Shown here piece by piece: positions 37,637 through 47,654 of a stretch of 58,879 bases of DNA. The first letter of the stretch is position 1. Each line of letters begins with the position of its first letter. The stretch is taken from assembly GCA_963768415.1 (NCBI GenBank), contig CAVYHX010000049.1:1-58879 (forward strand), read 5' to 3'. The DNA comes from CAVYHX01 sp963768415. GTDB lineage: Bacteria > Pseudomonadota > Gammaproteobacteria > UBA9214. The position numbers and the translations under genes were made by a program. Under the pieces are notes generated by a model. That model was given only the letters and a program-made list of their open reading frames with translations. It ran no database searches and had not been told where the DNA came from.

Positions 37637-38135
37637 TATCGACAACATCTCCGGCATCATTGGCGAAATGGCGGAGCAACTCAACGAGCTGCTGGCGCAT
37701 ACCGGCCGTACCGTACCCGCCATGGTCGGTATCCACAGGGGCGGGGTCTGGGTAGCGCAACAACTCCATGAACTGCTTGGCATCAGGGAGCCACTGGGCA
37801 GTCTCGATATCTCCTTCTACCGGGACGACTTCACCCGCATCGGCATGAACCCGGTGGTGCAACCATCGCAGCTGCCATTCAGCATCGATGGGCAGCATAT
37901 TATCCTGGTCGACGACGTACTCCACACCGGACGCACTATCCGTGCCGCGCTGAATGAACTGTTTGACTATGGCCGCCCGGCTTCCATAATGCTCGCCACC
38001 CTGGTGGAGCGTGATGGACGGGAATTGCCGATACAGGCCAACGTGGTAGGCCGGCATATGGAACTTGAACGACATGAACACATCAAGCTGCTCGGTCCGG
38101 ATGCCCTTCGGCTTGAAATACAGCAGACACCATGA
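37629..38135 (+). CDS. pyrR: PyrR bifunctional regulator / uracil phosphoribosyltransferase
   Basis: 168 residues. PRPP-binding loop ILVDDVLHTGRTIRAALNEL is typical; AMVGIHRGGVWVAQQL and SFYRDDFTRIG fit PyrR. In Gram-positives it attenuates pyr transcription with UMP; in gammaproteobacteria it sits upstream of pyrB and its regulatory role is less clear. Overlaps pyrB by 4 bases (ATGA). I did not find a PyrR-binding attenuator ahead of it. Confidence 0.94.
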   Translation: MADIDNISGIIGEMAEQLNELLAHTGRTVPAMVGIHRGGVWVAQQLHELLGIREPLGSLDISFYRDDFTRIGMNPVVQPSQLPFSIDGQHIILVDDVLHTGRTIRAALNELFDYGRPASIMLATLVERDGRELPIQANVVGRHMELERHEHIKLLGPDALRLEIQQTP

Positions 38136-39106
38136 GTAACCGCGGCCTGCAAATCGGTGATGACGGGCGCTTGCGGCACTTTCTGTCAATTGAGGGATTG
38201 AACCGGCAATTACTTGTCGACATTCTGGATACCGCCGAGTCCTTTGCCGGGGTTACCGAGCAGACTGTAAAAAAAGTCCCCTTGCTGCGCGGCAAGACCG
38301 TGGTAAACCTGTTCTTCGAGGCCAGCACCCGCACCCGCACCACCTTCGAACTCGCCGCCAAGCGCCTGTCCGCCGACGTACTGAATATCAACATCACACA
38401 GTCCAGCACCATCAAGGGCGAAACCCTGCTGGACACGCTGCGCAACCTGGAGGCCATGCATATCGACATGTTCGTGGTCCGCCATGCCGACAGCGGCGCT
38501 GCCCACTTCATCGCCGGCAAGGTGGCGCCCCATACCAGCGTCATCAACGCCGGGGATGGCTGGCACTCCCACCCGACGCAGGCACTGCTGGACATATTTA
38601 CCATCCGCCGGGTCAAGGGCCCGGATTTCGGACGCCTGCGCGTCGCCATAGTCGGCGACATACAGCATTCCCGCGTGGCCCGGTCGCAGATACATGCGCT
38701 GAACCTGATGCATACCGGCGAGGTCAGAATCGTTGCGCCAAAGACACTGATACCGGCACATGCCGAGTCACTCGGCACCCGGGTGTTCCACGACCTGCGC
38801 GCCGGGATTGAGGACGTGGATGTCATTATCATGCTGCGCCTGCAGCGCGAACGCATGCAGGGCGCACTGCTGCCGAGCGAGCACGAATACTTCGAACTGT
38901 TCGGACTTACCGAAGACAAACTGATAAATTCCAGCCCGGATGTCACTATCATGCATCCAGGCCCGATCAACCGGGGAGTTGAAATCGATTCCGAAGTCGC
39001 CGACGGACCGCGTTCGGTCATTCTGGACCAGGTCAGCAACGGCATTGCGGTGCGCATGGCAATCATGTCGATGACCATGCGCAGCAGGAAAGAAGGCACG
39101 GAATAG
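38132..39106 (+). CDS. pyrB: Aspartate carbamoyltransferase catalytic subunit
   Basis: 324 residues. Carbamoyl phosphate site FFEASTRTRTTFELAAKRLS, GDGWHSHPTQALLDIFTIRR and MHPGPINRGVEID. Intact. First committed step of pyrimidine synthesis. No pyrI regulatory subunit follows; instead pyrC (dihydroorotase-like) follows after 1 base, as in Pseudomonas, where the pair forms a dodecameric complex. Confidence 0.96.
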   Translation: MSNRGLQIGDDGRLRHFLSIEGLNRQLLVDILDTAESFAGVTEQTVKKVPLLRGKTVVNLFFEASTRTRTTFELAAKRLSADVLNINITQSSTIKGETLLDTLRNLEAMHIDMFVVRHADSGAAHFIAGKVAPHTSVINAGDGWHSHPTQALLDIFTIRRVKGPDFGRLRVAIVGDIQHSRVARSQIHALNLMHTGEVRIVAPKTLIPAHAESLGTRVFHDLRAGIEDVDVIIMLRLQRERMQGALLPSEHEYFELFGLTEDKLINSSPDVTIMHPGPINRGVEIDSEVADGPRSVILDQVSNGIAVRMAIMSMTMRSRKEGTE

Positions 39107-39107
39107 C

Positions 39108-40417
39108 ATGACGAACGGATTGACAGATAACCCGACCCGGATCCACATTAAAGGCGGCAGGGTAATTGATCCGGCCAGCAGGCTGGACGCGACCCGGGAC
39201 CTGTATATCGCCGACGGCATGATCGCAGCCGTCGGTTCGGCGCCGGATGGATTCACGGCAGAACTCGTGATCGATGCGCGCACGCACATCGTCTGCCCCG
39301 GGCTGGTCGATCTCAGCGCCCGGGTGCGCGAACCGGGCCAGGAATACAAGGCCACCATCGCCACCGAGTCACAGGCGGCGGCCAGTGGCGGTATCACCAC
39401 CCTGTGCTGTCCGCCGGATACCAATCCCGTTATCGACACACCGGCCGTCATCGAACTTATCCGCTTGCGCGCCGCGGCAGCCGGCAAGACCCGCATAGTC
39501 AGCCTGGGCGCCCTGACCAACGAATCTGGACGGCGAGCATCTGAGCGAAATGGCGGCGCTCAAGCAGGCCGGCTGCGTCGGCGTCAGTAACGGCTTGCAG
39601 CCGGTGCAGAATTCACTGATACAACGGCGTGCGCTCGAGTATGCCGCAACCTTCGATCTGACTGTCTTCCTCTTTGCCAATGACCACTGGCTGGCCAATA
39701 ATGGCTGTGCACACGAAGGCAGGGTGGCGACGCGCCTGGGTCTCACCGGTATCCCCGAAGCTGCGGAGACCGCGGCCGTGGCGCGCGATCTTGCATTGAT
39801 CGAACAGATCGGTGTACGTGCACACTTCTGCCATCTGACCAGTGGCCGGGCCGCCCAGATGATCGCACGCGCGCACTTCGACGGCGCACCGGTGACCACT
39901 GATGTTGCCATCCCCTATCTGTTTCTCACCGAGGTCGATATCAGCAAATTCGACAGCCAGTGCCACCTGATACCGCCATTGCGCACTGTCGAGGACCGAC
40001 AGCAGCTGCGGAATGCCCTGCAACGCGGCACATTTACGGCCATCAGCTCCGCCCATCAACCGCATGAACCGGATGCAAAGATCAGCCCGTTCCCGTCCAC
40101 GGAACCCGGCATCTCGGGACTGGATACCCTGCTGCCGCTGAGCCTGAGACTGGTCGAGGAACAGGTACTGGATATGACCGAAATGGTCCGCCGTCTGACC
40201 CACGGACCGGCAAAGATCCTGGGGCTGCCCTATCGGCACGCTGGCACCCGGTGCTGCGGCCGACGTCTGCATCTTCGACCCGGAACATATCTGGCTACTC
40301 GACAAAAGCAGCATGCAAAGTCATGGTCACAACACCCCGTTTCTGGGCTGGGAACTCAAGGGACGGGTGGTGCATACCCTGCTGGCCGGCAACCTTGTCT
40401 ATTCGCTGGAATGCTGA
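39108..40417 (+). CDS. pyrC: Dihydroorotase, PyrB-associated type (two frameshifts)
   Basis: Three frames build one protein: from ATG 39108 (MTNGLTDNPTRIHIKGGRVI, VCPGLVDLSARVREPGQEYK) to about 39525; then LDGEHLSEMAALKQAGCVGV to FHCHLTSGRAAQ-type and DVAIPYLFLTEVDIS to about 40234; then GTLAPGAAADVCIFDPEHIW and FLGWELKGRVVHTLLAGNLV to the stop at 40415-40417. Each shift is one extra base. The family HxH zinc motif is replaced (LVDLSARVREPG has no HxH), as in the non-catalytic PyrC' of Pseudomonas that scaffolds PyrB, so activity is doubtful. A separate active dihydroorotase would then be elsewhere. Confidence 0.88.
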
Positions 40418-40510
40418 CCGTGCTGCCGATAAACGCATCCGCTCATAACCAGGGTGCAAGCTGCGCAGGCTTGCACCTGCGCCACCACAGCCGTCAACAC
40501 AGGAACCAGC

Positions 40511-41401
40511 ATGCCTGCAGACAATAGCCATCCCCATCGCAACACCCTGTTCGTCGAGGATGCGGACATCCTCGCCCATGACAGTTACCCCGGCGATCAG
40601 TATGTACTGCGGGTGCGGGCGCCACGTTGCGCTGCCCGTGCGCGACCCGGCAGCTTCGCCCATCTGCAATGTTCACCGACGCTGCCGATGCGGCGCCCCC
40701 TGTCGATCATGCGCGCATCCGCACAGGACGGCTGGATTGAATTTCTCTACAAGGACGTCGGCACCGGCACGCACGCCCTGGCGGGCAGGGTGCCGGGAGA
40801 ATCCGTCAATCTGATCGGTCCGATCGGCATGCCGTTTATGCCTGACCGGTCACGGCCGCGCGCCCTGCTGCTGGGTGGTGGCGTAGGCATCCCGCCCATG
40901 GTGTTTCTTGCCGATGTCCTGCGCACGGACAAGCACTGGCAGCCGCTGGTATTAATGGGATCGGAAGTGCCGTTCCCCTTCAGCCCGCGCCCCTCGCGTT
41001 TCCTGCTGCCGGGTATGCCGGCAGATGTCATCGCTGCCATGCCGCTGCTGGAAGACTGGCAAGTCGCCAGCCGCCTTGCCAGCCTGCAAGGCTATCCGGG
41101 ATGTTTCAACGGTTACATCACGGAGCTGGCGCGTCACTGGCTGGACGCGCTGAGTGCCGCTGAACGGGATGAGGTGAGTGTGTATGCCTGCGGCCCGCAT
41201 CCGATGCTGGCAGAGACTGCCCGGCTTGCGCACGCATACGGCTTGCCCTGTCAGGTATCGCTGGAGGAATACATGGCCTGCGCAGTCGGCGGTTGCGCAG
41301 GTTGTACCGTTGCGGTCAACACACCATCAGGACCGGCTATGAAGCGTGTGTGCGTGGACGGCCCCGTGTTCGATGCGCAGGCCGTTTGCTGGGATCAGTA
41401 G
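40511..41401 (+). CDS. pyrK: PyrK-like dihydroorotate dehydrogenase electron-transfer subunit
   Basis: 296 residues from ATG 40511. FAD motif MRRPLSIMRAS, NAD motif LLLGGGVGIPPMVFLADVL, CGPHPML, and a C-terminal [2Fe-2S] site with Cys257, Cys262, Cys265 and Cys281 (ACAVGGCAGC and VCVDGPVF). This is the iron-sulfur flavoprotein partner of class 1B PyrD. It follows pyrC by 93 bases. PyrD itself is not in the window. Related ferredoxin reductases of other pathways share this fold, but the four-Cys arrangement and pyr context favour PyrK. Confidence 0.82.
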   Translation: MPADNSHPHRNTLFVEDADILAHDSYPGDQYVLRVRAPRCAARARPGSFAHLQCSPTLPMRRPLSIMRASAQDGWIEFLYKDVGTGTHALAGRVPGESVNLIGPIGMPFMPDRSRPRALLLGGGVGIPPMVFLADVLRTDKHWQPLVLMGSEVPFPFSPRPSRFLLPGMPADVIAAMPLLEDWQVASRLASLQGYPGCFNGYITELARHWLDALSAAERDEVSVYACGPHPMLAETARLAHAYGLPCQVSLEEYMACAVGGCAGCTVAVNTPSGPAMKRVCVDGPVFDAQAVCWDQ

Positions 41402-41407
41402 ATCACG

Positions 41408-41447
41408 GGGCCGGTAGTCAGGACTGCGCTGGAATACTTACCGGCCC
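41408..41447. terminator. Possible bidirectional terminator between pyrK and pilU
   Basis: GGGCCGGTA (41408-41416) and TACCGGCCC (41439-41447) form a perfect 9-bp stem with a 22-nt loop in the 55-bp convergent gap. There is no T-run, so termination strength is uncertain. Confidence 0.4.
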
Positions 41448-41456
41448 GGTGCCCGA

Positions 41457-42575
41457 CTACTCGAGCTCCTCCAGGGAAATTTCCGACATCGCTTCCGAAT
41501 ATTTCTCGACATCGCCCTTGTCCAGCTTGACCATCAGGCGGACCTCGTTGGCGGAGTCGGCATAGTGAACGGCGTCGTCATAGGTGATCTCGCCTTCCTT
41601 GTAGAGATTGAACAGCGCCTGGTCAAAGGTAATCATGCCCTGCTGGCTGGACTGTTTCATAAGATCCTTCAACTTGTGGACCTCGCCCTTGCGTATCAGA
41701 TCACCGGCCAGCGGTGTACCCAGCAGAATTTCAATACATGCACGGCGGCCCTTGCCATCCGCACACGGAATCAATTGCTGGGCAATGAAGGCCTTCATAT
41801 TCATTGACAGGTCCATAAACAACTGCGGGCGACGATCCTCGGGGAAGAAGTTGATAATGCGGTCCATCGCCTGGTTGGCGTTATTGGCATGCAGCGTTGC
41901 CATGCACAGGTGGCCGGTTTCGGCGAAGGCGATCGCGTGGTTCATGGTCTCGCGATCGCGGATCTCGCCGATCAGAATGACATCCGGCGCCTGGCGCAGG
42001 GTGTTTTTCAGTGCCGTCTCGAAGGATTCCGTATCGATACCCACCTCGCGCTGGGTGATGATGCAACCCGCGTGCTGGTGCACGAACTCGATGGGGTCTT
42101 CGATCGTAATGATATGACCGGAGCCGTTCTGGTTGCGGTAACCGATCATGGCGGCCAGGGATGTCGACTTACCGGTCCCGGTTGCGCCGATAAAGATAAT
42201 CAGGCCGCGCTTTGTCATCGACAGGTTTTTCAGAATAGGCGGCAGCCGCAGCTCTTCAAGTGTCGGGATATAGGTTTCGATCCGGCGCAGGACAACACCG
42301 GCCGCATTGCGCTGGATAAAGGCACTGGCGCGGAAACGGCCCACTTTCGGCTCACTGACAGCGAAATTGCATTCGTGCGTCGCCTCGAATTCCTCGCGCT
42401 GCGTGGGCGACATCATGCCGCGCACAAATTCACCGGTCTGGTCAGCAGTCATGACCTCCGAAGACGCCGGGACAATCTTGCCGTTCACCTTCATTGACGG
42501 CGCGAGACCGGCGGTAATGAACAGATCCGATCCGCCCTTCTCTTTCATCAATTGCAAAAGTGAGGTTAATTCCAT
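41457..42575 (-). CDS. pilU: PilU, PilT-dependent pilus retraction ATPase
   Basis: 372 residues from ATG 42575 (GGAG upstream; the frame extends to 42638 without features). Starts MELTSLLQLMKEKGGSDLFI; Walker A GATGTGKST (about 130-138), Walker B DVILIGEIRD and the AIRAxAxETGHL-like AIAFAETGHLCMATLHANNA. Accessory hexameric ATPase that helps retract type IV pili. Follows pilT. Confidence 0.94.
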   Translation of the reverse strand: MELTSLLQLMKEKGGSDLFITAGLAPSMKVNGKIVPASSEVMTADQTGEFVRGMMSPTQREEFEATHECNFAVSEPKVGRFRASAFIQRNAAGVVLRRIETYIPTLEELRLPPILKNLSMTKRGLIIFIGATGTGKSTSLAAMIGYRNQNGSGHIITIEDPIEFVHQHAGCIITQREVGIDTESFETALKNTLRQAPDVILIGEIRDRETMNHAIAFAETGHLCMATLHANNANQAMDRIINFFPEDRRPQLFMDLSMNMKAFIAQQLIPCADGKGRRACIEILLGTPLAGDLIRKGEVHKLKDLMKQSSQQGMITFDQALFNLYKEGEITYDDAVHYADSANEVRLMVKLDKGDVEKYSEAMSEISLEELE

Positions 42576-42597
42576 GACTTTTCTCCGCTCGATATTA

Positions 42598-43635
42598 CTA
42601 CTGGAAGGTTTCCTTGTGGGCCGCTTTCGAACGTGCATCCTGCTTGGTAATCACGCCCTTGGCGAGGAGGTCCTGCAGATACTGGTCCAGTGTGATCATG
42701 CCTGCCGCCTGGCCGGTCTGGATGGAGGAATACATCTGCGCCACCTTGTCTTCACGAATCAGGTTGCGAATCGCCGGTGTGCCGATCATGATTTCCCAGG
42801 CAGCGATACGACCGCCGCCGACCTTCTTCAGCAGACTCTGTGCAATCACCGCCCGCAGTGATTCGGACAGCATGGACCGTACCATGGTCTTTTCTGCGGC
42901 CGGAAATACGTCAATGACACGGTCAATGGTCTTGGCCGCCGAGGTGGTATGCAGGGTTCCGAACACCAGGTGGCCGGTCTCGGCCGCCGTCAGCGCCAGC
43001 CGGATGGTTTCCAGATCACGCATTTCACCCACCAGAATAATATCCGGGTCTTCGCGCAGCGCCGAGCGCAATGCTTCATTGAAGCCGTGGGTGTCACGAT
43101 GCACTTCCCGCTGGTTGATCAGGCACTTCTTGCTGGTGTGCACAAATTCGATGGGATCCTCGATCGTCAGGATGTGGGCATATTCCTTATTGTTGATGTA
43201 ATCCATCATCGCCGCGAGGGTGGTGGACTTGCCCGAACCGGTGGGGCCGGTCACCAGCACCAGACCACGCGGGTTGTCTGCGATGGTCTTGAAGCTCGAT
43301 GGACACCCCAGGTCTTCGAGCGTCAGGATCTCTTCCGGAATGGTCCGGAAAACTGCACCCGCGCCGCGGTTGTGATTGAATGCATTGACACGAAACCGCG
43401 CCAGGTTGGGAATCTCGAAGGAAAAATCGGTCTCCAGGAACTCCTCATAGTCCTTGCGTTGCTTGTCATTCATAATGTCATAGACAAGCCCGTGCACGGT
43501 TTTGTGATCGAGCGCCGGGACATTGATCTTGCGCATGTCCCCGTCCACGCGGATCATCGGTGGCAACTCTGCGGAAAGATGCAGATCCGATGCGCCGTTC
43601 TTGACGCTGAAGGTGAGTAATTCAGCTATGTCCAT
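42598..43635 (-). CDS. pilT: PilT, twitching motility retraction ATPase
   Basis: 345 residues. MDIAELLTFSVKNGASDLHL start; Walker A GPTGSGKST (about 130-138), Asp box ILTIEDPIEFVH, Walker B DIILVGEMRD, His box GHLVFGTLHTTSA and AIRNLIREDK. Powers depolymerisation of type IV pili. Together with pilU and the Pil-Chp genes at 24-34 kb it shows a twitching-capable organism. Confidence 0.96.
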   Translation of the reverse strand: MDIAELLTFSVKNGASDLHLSAELPPMIRVDGDMRKINVPALDHKTVHGLVYDIMNDKQRKDYEEFLETDFSFEIPNLARFRVNAFNHNRGAGAVFRTIPEEILTLEDLGCPSSFKTIADNPRGLVLVTGPTGSGKSTTLAAMMDYINNKEYAHILTIEDPIEFVHTSKKCLINQREVHRDTHGFNEALRSALREDPDIILVGEMRDLETIRLALTAAETGHLVFGTLHTTSAAKTIDRVIDVFPAAEKTMVRSMLSESLRAVIAQSLLKKVGGGRIAAWEIMIGTPAIRNLIREDKVAQMYSSIQTGQAAGMITLDQYLQDLLAKGVITKQDARSKAAHKETFQ

Positions 43636-43967
43636 GCCTGCTCCCTGTATAATAGTGTGCTGGCCACATAGATCGGCTGTGACCCCGGATTCTTGAAATC
43701 TTGCCGCAGCACAGGCGCTTCATCTCGGGTAACGACACAAGCGGAACAACTGGAGACAGCCCTCCCCGGACAGTGCCTGCCGCCCTGAAGTATGCCGAAT
43801 TATCGCAATATAGCAAGTGTGGAACTATGAAATATGAACCAAAATTATTCACATAATCAGCGCCCTGCCCCGTTGCCGGGCGGGCGCCACCGGCGGTGCG
43901 CAGACAGCCGTCCGGCACCTCGCAGACGCTTGTCCTGTGCCGGTTTCATCCTGTATGGTCGCAACCC
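43636..43967. other. Divergent intergenic region between pilT and proC
   Basis: 332 bases without a gene; an AT-rich block at 43798-43860 is the probable promoter area. In Pseudomonas the yggS gene lies between pilT and proC; it is missing here. Confidence 0.5.
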
Positions 43968-44795
43968 ATGACCCAGCACACTCTTGCCTTTATCGGTGCC
44001 GGTAACATGGCGTGCAGCCTGGTCGGGGGCCTGATCGCAGATGGCTGGGACCCCGCCCGCATCCATGTGGCCGATGCCGACCCGCAACAGCTCGAACGCG
44101 TATCCGGCCGCTTCCCGGTTACCACAACGAGCACCAACACGGACGCCGCCGCACAGGCGGACGTGGTGATACTTGCCGTCAAGCCGCAGTCCATCAAGGA
44201 GGTGGCGCTGGAACTTGCCGACACCGTTGCACAAAGTCGCGCCCTGGTCATCTCGATTGCCGCCGGCATACGTGAGACCAGCCTGCGCGGCTGGCTGGGC
44301 AAGCAGACCGCCATCGTGCGCGCCATGCCCAACACCCCGGCACTGGTGCAAAGCGGCGCCACCGCCCTGTATGCCAACCCGGCAGTGAACGAAGCACAGC
44401 GCAGCATTGCCGAATCCATCCTGCGGGCCGTCGGCATGACAATATGGATCGATGACGAGACCATGATGGATGCCGTCACCGCCCTGTCCGGCAGTGGCCC
44501 GGCCTATTTTTTCCTGTTCATGGAGGCGTTGCAGTCGGCCGGCTGCAAGCTCGGATTACCGTCGGAGACGGCCCGCCTGCTGGTCCTGCAGACCGCCTTC
44601 GGCGCGGCAAAAATGGCGCTGGAAAGCTCCGAGGATGCCGCCACCCTGCGCCGGCGGGTCACCTCGCCCGGCGGCACCACCGAACGCGCCCTTGAGGTAT
44701 TGCAGGAACAGGAATTCGAAGCCCGGATACTCAAGGCCCTGCAGGCAGCAGCTGAGCGCTCCCGCGAACTCGCCGATGAATTCGGGAACAGCTGA
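43968..44795 (+). CDS. proC: Pyrroline-5-carboxylate reductase
   Basis: 275 residues from ATG 43968 (MTQHTLAFIGAGNMACSLVG); the frame is open upstream but without features. Rossmann GxGNM motif; VILAVKPQSIKEVALEL; C-terminal DAVTALSGSGPAYFFLFMEA and RRRVTSPGGTTERALEVLQ. Last step of proline synthesis. The yggT start overlaps its stop (TGATG). Confidence 0.95.
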   Translation: MTQHTLAFIGAGNMACSLVGGLIADGWDPARIHVADADPQQLERVSGRFPVTTTSTNTDAAAQADVVILAVKPQSIKEVALELADTVAQSRALVISIAAGIRETSLRGWLGKQTAIVRAMPNTPALVQSGATALYANPAVNEAQRSIAESILRAVGMTIWIDDETMMDAVTALSGSGPAYFFLFMEALQSAGCKLGLPSETARLLVLQTAFGAAKMALESSEDAATLRRRVTSPGGTTERALEVLQEQEFEARILKALQAAAERSRELADEFGNS

Positions 44796-45349
44796 TGCCA
44801 GGCAATCTCACCACCGGCCCGCTGGAATTCCTGATCACTGCGCTGTTTGACCTGTATATCCTGGCGGTCATGCTGCGCTTCCTGCTGGGCGTGGTACGCG
44901 CGGATTTCTACAATCCCGTCAGTCAGTTCCTGGTGCGCATCACCAATCCGCTACTGGCGCCCTTGCGCAAGGTCATCCCCGGGATCCGCAACATCGATAC
45001 CGCCTCCCTGGTACTCATGTTGCTGCTGCAAACGGTTGCGCTAACCCTGGTTGTGTTATTGCGCGGCGACGCACCCCCGATACTCATGCTGGTCCTGGCC
45101 GCGATCACCAAACTGCTCTTGCTGCTGATCAATGTCTACTTCTTCTGCATCATCGTCCAGATCATCATCAGCTGGATTAATCCGGGGCAATTCAATCCGG
45201 TACTCGACCTGCTGCACAGTATTACCCGGCCATTGCTGAGTCCCGTGCGACGACTGATACCGCCCATTTCCGGGATTGATATCTCGCCGGTATTTGTCAT
45301 TATCGGCCTGCAGGTACTCCGAATGCTGCTGTTGCAGCTGCTGGGTTGA
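44795..45349 (+). CDS. yggT: YggT family membrane protein
   Basis: 184 residues with two repeats of the YggT domain: LLGVVRADFYNPVSQFLVRI then NPLLAPLRKVIPG, and IISWINPGQFNPVLDLLHSI then RPLLSPVRRLIPP. About five hydrophobic helices. Found beside proC in most gammaproteobacteria; proposed roles in envelope or division are not settled. Confidence 0.93.
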   Translation: MPGNLTTGPLEFLITALFDLYILAVMLRFLLGVVRADFYNPVSQFLVRITNPLLAPLRKVIPGIRNIDTASLVLMLLLQTVALTLVVLLRGDAPPILMLVLAAITKLLLLLINVYFFCIIVQIIISWINPGQFNPVLDLLHSITRPLLSPVRRLIPPISGIDISPVFVIIGLQVLRMLLLQLLG

Positions 45350-45444
45350 AGCCGGTACGCATGCGCATGCCCCGCAACCAGCGGACCAACAAATGTGCGG
45401 GTAATCTATACTCAACCTACAGAAAAGCCACGGGAGACCCGAGA

Positions 45445-45895
45445 ATGAATCCAGCACACAGCATCTCTGCACTTCTGACGGGAATGGTACTGCTGTTTTC
45501 CGGCACCCTCAGCGCGGAGAATTCGAAGGATTTTGGTCAGTACGTCGTGCATTACAATGCACTGGCAACCGACTTGCTGCCGGCGGAAGTGGCGCGCAAG
45601 TATGACATCAGGCGCAGCCAGAACAGCGGCATGATCAATGTGACGGTCCTGAAGAAAGTGCTCGGCAGCCCCGGCCAGCCGTTACATGCCGATGCCGAGG
45701 TCACCGCACAGAATCTTGCCGGACAGAACCGCAGCATCGAGATGCGCGAAATCCGCGAGGGCAATGCCATCTATTACATCGGCGTGTTCAGGGTCGCGCA
45801 CGAAGAAACCCTGAAGTTCGACCTCAAGGTGCGCCCGCAAGGCAACACCGGACACTTTTCCCGTCCAGTTCAGCCAGGATTTCTATACCCACTGA
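45445..45895 (+). CDS. DUF4426 periplasmic protein (one frameshift near the end)
   Basis: Starts MNPAHSISALLTGMVLLFSG, with a signal peptide cleaved after LSA. DUF4426 features: FGQYVVHYNALATDLLPAEV, IRRSQNSGMINVTVLKK and NAIYYIGVFRVAHEETLKFD. One extra T near 45857 breaks the last 13 codons; correcting it gives FPVQFSQDFYTH and a stop at 45893-45895, the usual family ending. About 150 residues. Follows yggT as in Pseudomonas. Function unknown. A good terminator follows. Confidence 0.8.
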
Positions 45896-45921
45896 GCCGG
45901 CGCTGGTTTCCCGAAGCCGGG

Positions 45922-45952
45922 ACCCGGCGCGTGCGCGCCCGGGTGTTTTTTT
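45922..45952 (+). terminator. Intrinsic terminator after the DUF4426 gene
   Basis: ACCCGGCGCG (45922-45931) and CGCGCCCGGGT (45934-45944) pair with one bulged base, followed by a run of seven T. It ends the proC-yggT-DUF4426 transcript. Confidence 0.85.
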
Positions 45953-46145
45953 ATGTCTGGACAGACCACTGGCATCGCCCCTGCAGGCGCCAGAAAAACA
46001 CCATATAAATTCAGCTAAAATACTCCATTTGCAGTTAATTGTTCTTAAAATTGAATATTTCCTTACAGATGTCGGCACCTGTCCACCCGGGCAGCGATCC
46101 AGCGGCTCCCCGGACCTGCCGCCACCATAGCCATTGGCAAACGTG

Positions 46146-47500
46146 ATGAATAACAGCGAGACACAGGCCCACAGCTGGCGCGAGGCCCTCAGCATTTACT
46201 GTCACCCGCGCGTGCTGGGATGGTATTTCTGGGCTTCGCCGCCGGCCTGCCGTTTCTGCTGGTCTTTTCGACCTTGTCCGCCTGGTTACGCGATGTGGGC
46301 ATCGACCTGACAACCATCGGGTTCTTCAGCTGGGTGGGCATCACCTACTCCATCAAGGTCCTGTGGGCACCCGTCATCGACCGGCTGCCGCTCCCGGCCC
46401 TGACCCGCCTGCTCGGCAAGCGGCGCTCGTGGATGCTGGTGGCACAAATCACCATTGCCACCGGGCTTGCCGGCATGGCGCTGACCGACCCGCATGCCAG
46501 CCTGACGAGTCATCGCCCTGTATGCCCTGCTGGTTGCATTCGGTTCTGCAACCCAGGACATCACCATCGACGCCTACCGCATCGAAGCGGTCGGATAAAT
46601 ACCTGCAAGGGGGCCATGGCAGCAACCTATGTCCTTGGTTACCGGATTGCCCTGCTGGTGGCCGGTGCCGGTGCCTTTTATATCGCCGAGGCGCATTCCT
46701 GGTCAGGTCACCTATCTTGCGATGGCAGCATTGATGGGGGTTGGCATGCGTAACGACGCTGGTGATCCGGGAACCGCTACATGCTCGGTGACCCGCGCAC
46801 GCTGGCGCTGGAGGCCCGCCTGGAACAGGCAATTGGCATTCAGGACAAGCGCGCACTGACCGCACGCATTGCGGCCTGGTTCTCGGATGCGGTTGTCAGC
46901 CCATTCGTGGAGTTTTTTCAGCGTAACGGCAGAACTGGCGCTGTTCATCCTGCTGCTGGTGAGTGCCTACAAGCTCAGCGACATCACCATGGGGGTCATG
47001 GCAAATCCGTTTTACCTCGATCTGGGTTTCAGCAAGACCGATATCGCGAACATCACCAAGATCTTCGGCTTCTTCATGACCATCGCAGGGGCCGGGCTGG
47101 GGGGCATCATGGTGGTCAGGTTCGGGATGCTGCGCCCCTGCTTGCCGGTGCGATTTTGATTGCCGCGACCAACCTGCTGTTTGTCTGGCTGGCCGTCAGC
47201 GATCCCGGTCTCGCCTCCCTGGCGATTGTCATCAGCGCGGACAACCTCAGCGGCGGATTTGCGACATCGGCATTTATCGCCTACCTGTCGAGCCTGACCA
47301 ATACATCCTATACCGCCACCCAATACGCGCTGTTCAGTTCGCTCATGACACTGCCGGCAAAACTTATCGGCGGTTTCGCCGGTGTGGTCGTCGACACCAG
47401 CGGTTATCCCAGTTTCTTCCTGTATGCAGGGCTGCTGGGGCTGCCGGCCATTTCGCTGGTCTGGTATCTGGCGCGCACGCACAGCCGATTGATGGCGTAG
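46146..47500 (+). pseudogene. ampG: AmpG-like MFS muropeptide permease, broken by multiple frameshifts
   Basis: ATG at 46146 starts MNNSETQAHSWREALSIYCH; at least six frame changes follow (near 46221, 46505, 46596, 46702, 46752, 46780, 46923 and 47142). Joined pieces give FLGFAAGLPFLLVFSTLSAW, GIDLTTIGFFSWVGITYSIK, KLSDITMGVMANPFYLDLGF, TKIFGFFMTIAGAGLGGIMV and ADNLSGGFATSAFIAYLSSL, clearly an AmpG-type transporter of anhydro-muropeptides. Each piece is well conserved, so an error-prone region is as likely as gene decay. If real, muropeptide recycling would depend on another permease. Confidence 0.7.
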
Positions 47501-47654
47501 ATGCCGGCGGATGACATATAACCATTGTTTTTAAATGGATATTATTCAATTTCCCCGCGCCAAGACAGGGCCTCATTTCCAATACAATTTACAGGGTAAT
47601 CAAGGAATCACACGGCAGAATCGGCTAGGATCTCATGGTATGGGAGGTGGTTAA

